Of a stretch of DNA of 64,000 nt, positions 16,149-25,500 are shown piece by piece. How positions within the stretch are numbered: position 1 is the stretch's first letter; the number at the start of each line of letters is the position of its first letter. Both the position numbers and the translations under genes were made by a program. The notes below the pieces were generated by a model. That model had not been told where the DNA came from. It was given only the letters and a program-made list of their open reading frames with translations, and did not search any database. Origin of the DNA: Amycolatopsis sp. cg9 (GTDB taxonomy: Bacteria; Actinomycetota; Actinomycetes; Mycobacteriales; Pseudonocardiaceae); the NCBI RefSeq assembly GCF_041346945.1, contig NZ_CP166850.1:7734501-7798500 (forward strand), in the 5' to 3' direction.

Positions 16149-18182
16149 ATGACGGCCACCGCGGAGATCGCCCACGAACCGGGGCCCGCGCCGCTGAGCA
16201 AGGGGCGCGTCAACGCCGTCTTCGGCGCCGTGCTGCTCGGGATGCTGCTGGCCGCGCTGGACCAGACCATCGTCGGGACGGCGCTGCCCACCATCGTCGG
16301 CGACCTCGGCGGCGCCGGGCACCTGTCCTGGGTCGTCACGTCCTACCTGCTCGCCGAGACCATCATGACCGTCGTCGTCGGCAAGCTCGGCGACCTCTTC
16401 GGGCGCAAGCTGATGTTCCAGCTGTCCGTGGTCGTGTTCGGCATCGGCTCGTTCTTCGCCGGGTTCGCCGACAGCATGGTGTGGCTGATCGTCTGGCGCG
16501 CGGTGCAGGGTCTCGGCGGCGGCGGGCTGATGGTCACCTCGACCGCGCTCATCGCCGACGTCGTCCCGCTGCGCGAGCGCGGCAGGTACCAGGGCGTGCT
16601 CGGCTCGGTGTTCGGCGTGGTGACCGTCGCGGGCCCGATGCTCGGCGGCTTCTTCGTCGACCACCTCTCCTGGCGCTGGGCGTTCTACGTCAACATCCCG
16701 CTGGTCGTCGTGGTGCTGGTGGTGGCGTCCTCGGCGATGCCGAACGCCCGCGCCGCGGTCAAACCGGTCATCGACTACCTCGGCATCCTGCTGATCGGCC
16801 TGGCCGCGACCGGCCTGACCCTGGTCACGAGCTGGGGCGGCACGCAGTACGCGTGGGGCTCGCCGACGATCATCGGGATGGCGATCGGCTCGGTGGTGCT
16901 GCTCGCCGCGTTCGTCTTCGTCGAACTGCGGGCGAAGGAACCGATGCTGCCGATGCGGTTGTTCCGCAACCCGGTCTTCACCGTCGGCGGGATCATGAGC
17001 TTCGTCGTCGGTTTCGCGATGCTCGGCGCGCTGTCCTACCTGCCGACGTACATGCAGTACGTCCAAGGCACGTCGGCGACTTCGTCCGGCGTCCGGTTGC
17101 TGCCGATGGTGCTGGCGCTGCTCGTGGCGTCGATCGCGGCCGGCAACGCGGTGAGCAAGACCGGGCGGTACAAGATCTTCCCCTTGGTCGGCGCGGCGGG
17201 GATGACGATCGGGCTCTACCTGCTGTCCCGGCTCGACACCGACACCGGCTTCTGGGAGGCGTCGGCGTACATGGCCGTGCTCGGCCTCGGCATCGGGCTC
17301 GGCATGCAGGTGCTGACCATCGCCGTGCAGAACACGGTCGACTACGCCGATCTCGGCGTCGCCACGTCGGGTGTGACGTTCCTGCGCTCGATCGGCAGCT
17401 CGTTCGGCGCGGCGATCTTCGGCACGGTGTACGCCAACCAGCTGACGCCGAACCTGGCCGCGGCGGTGGCCTCGGTGCCCCCGGGCGTCGACCCGCGGGC
17501 GCTGCAGGTGCCCACGGCCTTGCACGCGCTGCCGGACGCGGTGTCCGCACCGGTGATCAAGGCGTACAGCGACTCGTTGCACGTGGTGTTCCTGGCGGCG
17601 GCGCCGGTCGGCCTGGTCGCCTTCGCGCTGGCGTTCTTCCTCAAGGAGGTCCCGCTGCGCGACACCGCCCGCGCGGCGGCCCCGGACCTCGGCGACGGCT
17701 TCGCGATGCCGGAGGCCCGCACGGACGACCGCGAGCTGGAACGCGCGGTCGCGACCCTGTTCTTCCGCGAGCGCCGCAAGGTGGCCCCGGCGATCGTCGA
17801 CCGGGCCGGCAGCGACCTCGACGAGGGCGGCATCTGGTGCCTCCTGCAGGTCCACCTGCGCGAACGCCGCGGCGAGCCGGCGACGCTGAAGGCGATCGGC
17901 GACCACTTCGGCGTCCCGGCGCCGGTGCTCGAACCGGCGTTCAACCGCCTGGAGCTGACCGGCCACCTGCGCTACACGCGCGACGGCTGGGAGCTGACCG
18001 GCGCGGGCCGCACGGAGTTCGCGAAGGTGGTCGGCGCCTGGCACGACTGGCTGGCCGACCGCCTCGGCGACTGGGGCACCGGCAACCGCGCCGACCTCGA
18101 CGCGGCGATCGGCCGCGTGGCGGCCCGCCTGCTCGACCAGAGCGCGGAAACCCGCTCCCACGGCCGGCACGCGCTGGCCTGA
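16149..18182 (+). CDS. DHA2-type MFS exporter with C-terminal winged-helix domain
   Basis: This 677-residue protein has a 14-helix drug:H+ antiporter part (residues ~20-510), with LDQTIVGTALPTI in helix 1, GKLGDLFGRK in the 2-3 loop and GPMLGGFFVDHLSWRWAFYVNIP (motif C) in helix 5. The last ~150 residues are soluble and resemble a winged helix: GEPATLKAIGDHFGVPAPVLEPAFNRLELTGHLRYTRDGWELTGAG. Such fusions occur in actinobacterial MFS proteins. The domain may sense cargo or regulate transport from the cytoplasmic side, which is not known. The gene lies just after the synthase locus on the same strand and may export its product. GGCGCGAG precedes the ATG. Confidence 0.85.
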   Translation: MTATAEIAHEPGPAPLSKGRVNAVFGAVLLGMLLAALDQTIVGTALPTIVGDLGGAGHLSWVVTSYLLAETIMTVVVGKLGDLFGRKLMFQLSVVVFGIGSFFAGFADSMVWLIVWRAVQGLGGGGLMVTSTALIADVVPLRERGRYQGVLGSVFGVVTVAGPMLGGFFVDHLSWRWAFYVNIPLVVVVLVVASSAMPNARAAVKPVIDYLGILLIGLAATGLTLVTSWGGTQYAWGSPTIIGMAIGSVVLLAAFVFVELRAKEPMLPMRLFRNPVFTVGGIMSFVVGFAMLGALSYLPTYMQYVQGTSATSSGVRLLPMVLALLVASIAAGNAVSKTGRYKIFPLVGAAGMTIGLYLLSRLDTDTGFWEASAYMAVLGLGIGLGMQVLTIAVQNTVDYADLGVATSGVTFLRSIGSSFGAAIFGTVYANQLTPNLAAAVASVPPGVDPRALQVPTALHALPDAVSAPVIKAYSDSLHVVFLAAAPVGLVAFALAFFLKEVPLRDTARAAAPDLGDGFAMPEARTDDRELERAVATLFFRERRKVAPAIVDRAGSDLDEGGIWCLLQVHLRERRGEPATLKAIGDHFGVPAPVLEPAFNRLELTGHLRYTRDGWELTGAGRTEFAKVVGAWHDWLADRLGDWGTGNRADLDAAIGRVAARLLDQSAETRSHGRHALA

Positions 18183-18186
18183 GCAC

Positions 18187-18240
18187 GCACTTTCACGTGA
18201 AAGTGCGCACCTGGGGCGCGCACTTTCACGTGAAAGTGCG
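18187..18240. repeat. Paired GCACTTTCACGTGAAAGTGC palindromes between convergent genes
   Basis: Two palindromes (18187-18206 and 18219-18240, the second extended to 22 bases) are separated by a spacer containing CACCTGGGG. The unit fills the gap between the MFS gene and the PHP gene. Each palindrome could fold into a hairpin without a U-tract. It is the intergenic, inverted counterpart of the copy at 11771. Confidence 0.85.
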
Positions 18241-18242
18241 GG

Positions 18243-19079
18243 TCAGCGGCGCCAGAAGTCGTGTGGGGTGCGGCCCGGGCGGAAGCCGCAGGACTCGACG
18301 AGCGCGGCGGCCTCGGCGAACCCCCTCCCGACCAGGCCGGGCTCGTGGGCGTCACTGCCGAAGGTGACCGCCTCGCCGCCGTCCTGGAACCACCAGCGCA
18401 CGACCTCGCCCGGCAGCGGCACCTGCGTGTTGACCTCCAGGGCCCGCCCGCTCGCCTTGAGCGCGCGCAGCACCGCGCGGAACTCCTCCTCGTAGTCCGC
18501 GGCCGCGAACGGTGGGCCCTCGGAGGGCCACGAACGCAGCGCGTAGTCGATGTGCGCGAGCACCGCGAAGTCCGCCGTCGACTCGACCAGGCCGAGCACC
18601 TCGGTCAGGTACGCCCGCAGGATGTCGCCGGGCGGCCGCCCGGAAACCACGCTCAGCTCGTGGTGGTGTTCGCCGTCCGGGAGCGAGTGCACCGAGCCGA
18701 GCACCCGGTCGAAGCCGTGGGCCGCGAGCAGCGCGTCGGCGCGTTCGCGGTGCCAGTGCGGCTCGCTCAGCTCGACGCCGGAGAGGATCCGCAGCGACGG
18801 GAACCGCTCCCGGCACTCCGCGACGCACGCCAGGTAGCCCTCGACGTCGAGGTCCGGCGGTTCGAGGACGCCGTCCGGGCGCAACCGCACCCGGAAGTGC
18901 CCGGGGAGCAGGGGCCGGACCGGCTCGGGGATCAGCCACGGCGTCAGGTCCGCGTGCTCGGTGAACGCCACCGAGGGCAGGCCGAGTTCGAGCGCCCGCT
19001 CGCAGGAGCCGAGCATGGACCCGGTGACCGTGTCCCAGGACCACTCGGTGTGCACGTGACCGTCCGGCGGGAGGCTCAT
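18243..19079 (-). CDS. PHP-domain phosphoesterase (histidinol-phosphatase-like)
   Basis: This 278-residue protein carries all PHP metal-site motifs in order: HVHTEWSWD at the start, FTEHAD, SGVELSEPHWH, GSVHSLP, AHIDY and GSDAHEP. PHP enzymes bind two or three metal ions and hydrolyse phosphoesters. The best known stand-alone members are HisK-type histidinol-phosphate phosphatases. No histidine genes lie nearby, so the substrate is open. It is divergent from the LigD-type polymerase with about 40 bases between starts, so they share a promoter region. PHP domains are also attached to DNA polymerases, so a nucleic-acid link is conceivable but unsupported. Confidence 0.82.
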   Translation of the reverse strand: MSLPPDGHVHTEWSWDTVTGSMLGSCERALELGLPSVAFTEHADLTPWLIPEPVRPLLPGHFRVRLRPDGVLEPPDLDVEGYLACVAECRERFPSLRILSGVELSEPHWHRERADALLAAHGFDRVLGSVHSLPDGEHHHELSVVSGRPPGDILRAYLTEVLGLVESTADFAVLAHIDYALRSWPSEGPPFAAADYEEEFRAVLRALKASGRALEVNTQVPLPGEVVRWWFQDGGEAVTFGSDAHEPGLVGRGFAEAAALVESCGFRPGRTPHDFWRR

Positions 19080-19118
19080 GGGCCCACGTTAACGGCGATG
19101 TGGGTTAAGTTCGGGACC

Positions 19119-20069
19119 ATGGCGCAGAAGTCTCCGTCGGTGGAGCTGGAGGTCGGGCCGCACACGGTGCGCGTCTCGAACCCGGACCGGGTCTACTTCC
19201 CGGCCCGCGGCGAGACCAAGCTCGACCTGGTCGACTACTACCTCTCGGTGGGTGACGGCATCGTCAACGCGCTGCGGGAGCGGCCGTGCATGCTGCACCG
19301 GTTCCCGTCCGGCGTGGCCGGGGAGAAGGTGCACCAGAAGCGCGTGCCGAACGGCGCGCCACCCTGGCTGGAAACCGTCCGCGTCGACTTCCCGCGCTAC
19401 GGACGGCACGCCTACGAGCTGTGCGTCACCGAGCTGGCGCACGTCGCCTGGGCGGTGCAGATGTCCACAGTGGAGTTCCACCCGTGGAACTCCAGGCGCG
19501 CCGACACCGAGAAGCCGGACGAGTGGCGCATCGACCTGGACCCGATGCCCGACTGCGGTTTCGACCGCGTCCGCCGCGTCGCCCACGTCGCGCACGAGGT
19601 CCTCGACGAGCTCGGCGCGGTCGGCTGGCCGAAGACCTCGGGCGGCCGCGGCCTGCACGTCTACGTCCGGATCGAACCCCGCTGGGGCTTCACCGACGTC
19701 CGCCGCGCGGCGCTCGCCTTCGCGCGGGAGGTCGAACGCCGGGCTCCCGACGACGTCACCACGACCTGGTGGCGCAAGGACCGCGACCCGCGGTCGCTCT
19801 TCGTCGACTACAACCAGAACGCCCGCGACCACACGATCGCCAGCGCCTACTCGGTGCGCGGCAACCCCGAAGGCACGGTGTCGACGCCGATCCGGTGGGA
19901 CGAGATCGACGACGTCGAGCCGGGCGACTGCACGATCGCGACCGTCCCGGCCCGCTTCGCCGAGCTGGGCGACCTCCACGCGGGCATCGACGACGCCGTG
20001 TTCTCCCTCGACCCCCTGCTGGAGTGGGCCGACCGCGACGGCGTCGAGGAACCCCCCGACCCGGACTGA
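19119..20069 (+). CDS. Stand-alone LigD-type DNA polymerase/primase domain
   Basis: This 316-residue protein is the polymerase (archaeo-eukaryotic primase fold) domain of LigD without ligase or nuclease domains. Visible signatures are NPDRVYFP near the start, WNSR, RIDLDPMP (the catalytic DxD), TSGGRGLHVYV and FVDYNQNARDHTIASAYSVR. LigD polymerase domains fill gaps in Ku-dependent end joining and prefer ribonucleotides. No Ku or ligase gene is near. Stand-alone copies are common in actinobacteria. The ATG at 19119 is chosen; an ATG at 19098 in frame would add seven residues. The gene contains one TCCACAGTGGA palindrome. Confidence 0.87.
   Translation: MAQKSPSVELEVGPHTVRVSNPDRVYFPARGETKLDLVDYYLSVGDGIVNALRERPCMLHRFPSGVAGEKVHQKRVPNGAPPWLETVRVDFPRYGRHAYELCVTELAHVAWAVQMSTVEFHPWNSRRADTEKPDEWRIDLDPMPDCGFDRVRRVAHVAHEVLDELGAVGWPKTSGGRGLHVYVRIEPRWGFTDVRRAALAFAREVERRAPDDVTTTWWRKDRDPRSLFVDYNQNARDHTIASAYSVRGNPEGTVSTPIRWDEIDDVEPGDCTIATVPARFAELGDLHAGIDDAVFSLDPLLEWADRDGVEEPPDPD
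19464..19474. repeat. TCCACAGTGGA palindrome in the LigD-type polymerase gene
   Basis: It encodes Ser-Thr-Val within VQMSTVEFHPWNSR, here followed by Glu instead of Asp. Confidence 0.7.
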
Positions 20070-20104
20070 CGTATTTTCCGCGCCCGCCCGCGGCTCTGCC
20101 CGGG

Positions 20105-20524
20105 GTGAAGGTCGTCTTGTCGGGTGTGGACGCGGGCGCGTGGAGCCTGGTCGCGTTGCAGGTGGTCCTCGAGCGCGCGGGCCACGAGGTGCGCGTGGCG
20201 GCCGACGTGCTCAAGGGGTGCCGCCGCGCGCGGCCGGACTGCCTGGTGCTGTCCACCGTGCTCGGGGGTTCGGGTGTGGAGGTGCTCCGCCGCGTGCGCG
20301 CCGACCCCGGGCTGGGCGGGCTGCCCGTGGTGATCGGCGGCCGGCTGCGGAACACGCGGGCGGAGCTGCTCGCCCTCGGCTACGACGAGGCGTTCCCGGT
20401 CGCCGCCGCGGATCCCGGGGGAGCCGTGGCGGCGCTGCGGGCGTACCTGGCGCGTCAGTCCAGGCGTTCGACGATCGTCGCGTTGGCGAGGCCGCCCGCC
20501 TCGCACATCGTCTGCAGGCCGTAG
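20105..20524 (+). CDS. B12-binding-fold protein lacking the cobalt-ligand histidine
   Basis: This 139-residue protein resembles the small corrinoid-binding subunit fold of glutamate or methylmalonyl mutases: VVLSGVDAGAWSLVALQVVLERAGHEVRVAADV, then LVLSTVLGGSGVEVLRRVRADPGLGGLPVVIGGRL. The loop that should read DxHxxG is DAGAWS, so the histidine that ligates cobalt is missing. It may bind no cobalamin or bind it base-on, and a sensor role is possible. The GTG at 20105 is preceded by a weak purine run. The last ~23 codons run past the conserved fold and overlap the end of the convergent thiolase gene by 70 bases. No mutase large subunit is nearby. Confidence 0.55.
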   Translation: MKVVLSGVDAGAWSLVALQVVLERAGHEVRVAADVLKGCRRARPDCLVLSTVLGGSGVEVLRRVRADPGLGGLPVVIGGRLRNTRAELLALGYDEAFPVAAADPGGAVAALRAYLARQSRRSTIVALARPPASHIVCRP

Positions 20525-21651
20525 CGGCCGCCGGTCTGCTCCAGCACCGACAGCAGCGTCGTCATCAGCCGGGCGCCGCTGCCGCCGAGCGGGTGCCCGA
20601 CGGCGATCGCGCCGCCGTTGACGTTGACCTTGGCCGGGTCCGCGCCGATCTCGGCCTGCCAGGCCAGCACGACGCTCGCGAACGCTTCGTTGACCTCGAA
20701 GGCGTCGATGTCCGAGACGTCGAGCCCGGCCCGGGCCAGCACCTTGCGCGTGGCCGGGATGATGCCGGTCAGCATCAGGAGCGGGTCGTCGCCGGTGACG
20801 GCGAAGCTGTGGAGCCGGGCCCGCGGCCGCAGCCCGAGCGCCTTCGCCGTCTCGGAGCTGGTGATCATCAGCGCGGCGGCGCCGTCGTTGATCGGCGAGG
20901 AGTTGCCCGCCGTGACGTGCCAGCCGAGGCCCGGGAACCGCTGCTCCCAGCCGTCGGCGCGGAACGCGGGCTTCAGCCCGGCGAGGATCTCCGGCGTGGT
21001 GCCCGGCCGCACGGTCTCGTCGGTGGTGACGTCGACGAGCGCGCCGTCGGCCCCGGGCGCCTTGAGCGGCGCGACCTCGCCGGCGAACTTCCCGTCGGCC
21101 CACGCCCGGGCGGCCCGCTGGTGGCTCCGGGCGGAGAACTCGTCCAGCTGCGCCCGGCTGAAACCCCACTTCGCCGCGATGAGCTCCGCGCTGATGCCCT
21201 GCGGCACGAGGCCGCCCGGGTAGCGCGCGGCGACCTGCGGGCCGAACGGGTCCCGCCCGGCGACCTGGCTGCCCATCGGCACCCGGCTCATCGACTCGAC
21301 GCCGGACGCGATCACGACGTCGTACGCGCCGGCGATGACGCCCTGCGCGGCGAAGTGGACGGCCTGCTGGCTGCTGCCGCACTGCCGGTCCACGGTCACG
21401 GCGGGCACCGACTCGGGCAGGCCCGCGGCCAGCGCGGCCCAGCGGGCGGTGTTCATGCTCTGCTCGCCGATCTGCCCGACCGCGCCGCTGATCACGTCGT
21501 CGATCCGGGCCGGGTCGGCGCCGGTGCGCTCGACGAGCGAACGCAGGACGTGGGCGTGCAGGTCGACCGGGTGCACCCCGGCCAGCGTTCCGTTCGGCTT
21601 GCCCTTGCCGATGGGGGTCCGTACCGCGTCGACGATCACCGCGTCCGTCAT
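20455..21651 (-). CDS. Acetyl-CoA C-acyltransferase (thiolase)
   Basis: This 398-residue thiolase is full length. The acyl-accepting Cys91 is in DRQCGSSQQA, His353 is in GGAIAVGHPLGGSG, and the second active-site Cys383 is in QTMCEAGGLANATIVERL. Thiolases cleave or form 3-ketoacyl-CoA, and this type is usually a degradative acyl-CoA thiolase. GGAGG lies eight bases before the ATG. It is divergent from an HxlR regulator across 155 bases that hold two similar inverted repeats, so HxlR control of this gene is likely. Thiolases often occur singly in actinomycetes, and no other beta-oxidation gene is adjacent. Confidence 0.9.
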   Translation of the reverse strand: MTDAVIVDAVRTPIGKGKPNGTLAGVHPVDLHAHVLRSLVERTGADPARIDDVISGAVGQIGEQSMNTARWAALAAGLPESVPAVTVDRQCGSSQQAVHFAAQGVIAGAYDVVIASGVESMSRVPMGSQVAGRDPFGPQVAARYPGGLVPQGISAELIAAKWGFSRAQLDEFSARSHQRAARAWADGKFAGEVAPLKAPGADGALVDVTTDETVRPGTTPEILAGLKPAFRADGWEQRFPGLGWHVTAGNSSPINDGAAALMITSSETAKALGLRPRARLHSFAVTGDDPLLMLTGIIPATRKVLARAGLDVSDIDAFEVNEAFASVVLAWQAEIGADPAKVNVNGGAIAVGHPLGGSGARLMTTLLSVLEQTGGRYGLQTMCEAGGLANATIVERLD

Positions 21652-21701
21652 GACGTCTGCCTCCTCGCAGATCGGGGATGCCTTCGGTATACGCCGAGTA
21701 A

Positions 21702-21718
21702 GTTGGATTACACAACTC
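21702..21718. promoter_or_regulatory. Inverted repeat AGTTGGATTACACAACT, candidate HxlR operator 1
   Basis: The arms AGTTG and CAACT are separated by seven bases. The site lies about 50 bases upstream of the thiolase start. It shares TTGGATT...CAAC with the second site near the HxlR start. Confidence 0.5.
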
Positions 21719-21777
21719 TGCTGTTCGCGAGGTCACACGGTGGTTGTTCTCCGGTTGCCGATCCGCCCGAGGTGCTA

Positions 21778-21793
21778 GGTTGGATTTTCAACC
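21778..21793. promoter_or_regulatory. Inverted repeat GGTTGGATTTTCAACC, candidate HxlR operator 2
   Basis: The arms GGTTG and CAACC are separated by six bases. The site ends 13 bases before the HxlR ATG and just before its ribosome site, which suits autorepression. Confidence 0.5.
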
Positions 21794-21806
21794 CGATGGA
21801 GGTGGC

Positions 21807-22247
21807 ATGGTCCGGCGTGGTCGCGAGTGCTCGGTCGCGGAGGCCCTCGAGGTCGTCGGCGAACGGTGGAGCCTCCTGGCGTTGCGCGAGATCATGCTGG
21901 GGGAGCGGCGGTTCAACCAGATCGCCGAGAACACCGGGGCCAGCCGGGACATCCTCGCGGCGCGGCTGCGCAAGCTCGTCGACGCCGGCGTGCTCGAAAA
22001 GGTCCAGTACGAGGCCCACCCGCCGCGCCACGAGTACTACCCGACCGAAGCCGGCCGGGCGCTGCAGCCGATCCTGCTCGGGCTGATGGCCTGGGGCGAC
22101 CAGTACGTCCACCAGGGCGAACCGCCCACCCTCTGGCGCCACGCCTGCGGCGAGGAACTGCGCCCGGTCACCGTCTGCGCCCATTGCGGCGAGCCCGTCA
22201 ACGCGCCGGGCACCCACGCGATCCGCCTCGGGGCCGTGCGCTCCTGA
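21807..22247 (+). CDS. HxlR-family winged-helix regulator
   Basis: This 146-residue regulator begins with the HxlR core: RECSVAEALEVVGERWSLLALREIMLGERRFNQIAENTGASRDILAARLRKLVDAGVLEKV. The C-terminal half has an HACGEELRPVTVCAHCGEPV segment whose CxxC...C arrangement may bind zinc or sense redox state. HxlR proteins act as dimers, often on divergent redox or catabolic genes. GGAGG lies just before the ATG. It faces the thiolase and has two matching inverted repeats upstream. A strong hairpin with a T-tract ends it. Confidence 0.88.
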   Translation: MVRRGRECSVAEALEVVGERWSLLALREIMLGERRFNQIAENTGASRDILAARLRKLVDAGVLEKVQYEAHPPRHEYYPTEAGRALQPILLGLMAWGDQYVHQGEPPTLWRHACGEELRPVTVCAHCGEPVNAPGTHAIRLGAVRS

Positions 22248-22259
22248 CCCCCGCCGCCC

Positions 22260-22294
22260 AGGCCTCCTCGCATCCCCCGCGAGGAGGCCTTTTT
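22260..22294 (+). terminator. Rho-independent terminator of the HxlR gene
   Basis: AGGCCTCCTCGC pairs with GCGAGGAGGCCT around a seven-base loop and is followed by TTTTT. It starts 13 bases after the HxlR stop and is the clearest intrinsic terminator in the window. Confidence 0.9.
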
Positions 22295-22532
22295 GGTGTC
22301 CGGGCGTTGACTTGAGACCCCCGTCACGGTAACTCTTGAACGAATCAGTGCAAGAACCTGACAACACCGCGAGAAATCGAGGCAACTGTCAGGAAGATCT
22401 CGCTCAGCCCTCGACGAAGAGGTGCCCATGACGTGCTGCCCGCGTGCGCCACCGGACCCGGTCCGCGCGTGCCCGTTCCCTGGTTGTGCCGTCCCGACGC
22501 GTCTCCCCTCCTCCCCGGATCCGAGGAACCCC

Positions 22533-25500
22533 ATGAGAACGAAGCGACTCCTGTCGCGCGCGGCGACCTACGCCGCCCTGTCCTTCCTGCTGGTCACCCC
22601 CGCCGTGGCCGCGAGCGCCGCCCCGGCCGCCGCTCCCGCTCCCGCGCCCGCCGCCGTCGCCGCGCAGGCGGCCGCCGCGACCTACACCGCGAGCAGCCAG
22701 CTCGCCGGCTACCCCGTCTCGAACGTCGGTGACGGCAACCAGGCCTCCTACTGGGAGAGCACGAACAACCAGTTCCCGCAGTGGGTCCAGGCCGACCTCG
22801 GCGCGGCCGCGAACGTCGCGCAGCTGGTGCTCAAGCTGCCGACCGGCTGGGAGGCCCGCACCGAGACCTTCAGCGTGCAGGGCAGCACCGACGGCACGAG
22901 CTTCAGCGACCTGAAGGCCTCGGCCGGGTACCGCTTCGACCCCGCCACCGGCAACACCGTGACCGTGGCCGTCACCGGGAACACCCGGTACGTCCGGCTC
23001 AACGTCACGGCCAACACCGGCTGGCCCGCCGCGCAGCTCTCGGAGTTCGAGGTGCACGGCCCGGCCGGCGGGGACACGCAGCCGCCGTCCGCACCCGGCA
23101 ACCTCGCCTACACCCAGCCGGCGAGCGGCCAGATCCGGCTCACCTGGTCGGCCTCGACCGACAACACCGGCGTCGTCGGCTACGACGTCTACGCCAACAA
23201 CCAGCTGCGCGGCAGCGTCGCGGGGACCGTGCTGACCTACACCGACAACCAGCCCGACGGCACGACCGTGGCGTACTACGTGCGCGCGAAGGACGCGGCG
23301 GGCAACCAGTCGGGGAACAGCAACACCGTGACCCGCAACGGCACCCAGGCCGGCACTAACCTCGCGCTGGGCAAGCCGATCACGGCGTCCTCGACGGAGT
23401 TCACCTTCGTCGCGGCCAACGCCAACGACAACTCGCTCACCACGTACTGGGAGGGCGGCGGCGGGACCTACCCGAACCTGCTGACCGTCGCGCTCGGCTC
23501 GAACGCCGACCTGAACCAGGTCGTCGTGAAGCTCAACCCCGACGCGTCCTGGGGCCCGCGGACCCAGACGATCGCGGTCGAAGGCCGTGACCAGGCCTCG
23601 AGCGCGTTCACCACGCTGTCCGCGGCGCAGACCTACGGCTTCAGCCCCGCGTCCGGGAACACCGTGACGATCCCGCTGAGCGGCCGCGCCGCCGACGTCC
23701 GGCTGCGCGTCACCGCCAACTCCGGCGCCGGCGGCGGGCAGGCCGCGGAGTTCCAGGTCTTCGGCGTGCCCGCGCCCAACCCGGACCTGACGGTTTCCGG
23801 GGTCTCCTGGTCGCCGCAGAACCCGGTGGAGACCGACGCGGTCACCGCGTCGGCGACCGTCCGCAACGCCGGGACGGCGGCCTCGGGCGCCACGAACGTC
23901 AACCTCTACCTGGGCACCACCAAGGTCGGCACCGCGAACGTCGGCGCGCTCGCCGCCGGGGCGTCGACGACCGTGTCGGCGAACATCGGCACCCGGGACG
24001 CGGGCAGCTACCAGCTGACCGCGAAGGTCGACGAGGCCAACACCGTGATCGAGCAGAACGAGGACAACAACTCCTACACCGGCTCGGCGCCGCTCGTCGT
24101 CAGCCCGGTGCCGAGCTCCGACCTCGTCGCGGCCACCGCGTGGTCGCCGAACAACCCGTCCGCGGGCAACGCGGTGACGTTCACCGCGACCCTGCGCAAC
24201 CAGGGCACGGTCGCGTCGGCGGCCGGCGCCCACGGCGTCACGGTGACGATCGCCGACCAGAACGGCACCGTGGTCAAGACGCTCAGCGGGAGCTACACCG
24301 GGGCGATCGCGGCCGGTGCCACCGCGGCGCCGGTGACCGTCGGCACCTGGACCGCCGCCAACGGCCGGTACACGGTGAAGACGGTCGTCGCGAACGACGC
24401 CAACGAGCTGCCGGTCAAGCAGGCCAACAACACCAGCACGCAGGCGCTGTTCGTCGGCCGGGGCGCGAACATGCCCTACGACATGTACGAGGCCGAGGAC
24501 GGCGTCGTCGCCGGCGGCGCGTCCGTCGTCGGTCCGAACCGGACGATCGGCGACCTGGCCGGGGAGGCGTCGGGCCGCAAGGCCGTCACGCTGAACTCGA
24601 CCGGCTCGTCGGTGGAGTTCACCACCCGCGCCTCGACCAACACCCTGGTCACGCGGTTCTCCATCCCGGACTCCGCGGGCGGCGGCGGGCAGAACTCGAC
24701 GCTGAACGTCTACGTCGACGGCACGTTCCTCAAGGCCATCGACCTGACCTCGCACTACGCGTGGCTCTACGGCGCCGAAACCGGCCCGGGCAACTCGCCG
24801 GGCGCCGGGCCGCGCCACGTCTACGACGAGGCGAGCGCGATGCTCGGCACGACCGTGCCCGCCGGGCACAAGATCAAGCTGCAGAAGGACGCGGCCAACA
24901 GCACGAACTACGCGATCGACTTCGTGAACTTCGAGCAGGCCACCGCGGCCGCGAACCCGGACCCGGCGCACTTCGCGGTGCCCACCGGGTTCACGCAGCA
25001 GGACGTGCAGAGCGCGCTCGACAAGGTCCGCCAGGACGCGACGCTCACCGGCGTCTACCTGCCGGCCGGGAACTACTCGCTCTCGAGCAAGCTGAACGTC
25101 TACGGCAAGGCCGTCACGGTCACCGGCGCCGGGCCGTGGTTCACCAAGTTCTCCGCACCCTCCGGGCAGGAGAACACCGACATCGGCATCGACGTGCAGG
25201 CCGGCGCGAACGGCTCGACGTTCAGCGGGTTCGCGGTGTTCGGGAACTACACCTCGCGCATCGACGGCCCCGGCAAGGTGTTCAACCTGACCAACGTCGC
25301 CAACCTGACGATCGACAACATCTGGGTGGAACACCAGGTGGTCATGGTCTGGGGCACCAACGTGGACAACACCACGATCAAGAACTTCCGGATCCGCGAC
25401 ACCTTCGCCGACGGCGTCAACCTCACGAACGGGAGCACCGGCAACCACGTCACCAACATCGAAGCCCGGTCCACCGGGGACGACAGCTTCGCGCTGTTCG

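Noticed and set aside
22422..22532. Earlier start for the GH87-like protein
   Set aside because: It would put a Pro/Cys-rich stretch ahead of a normal signal peptide that has its own GAGGAA site.
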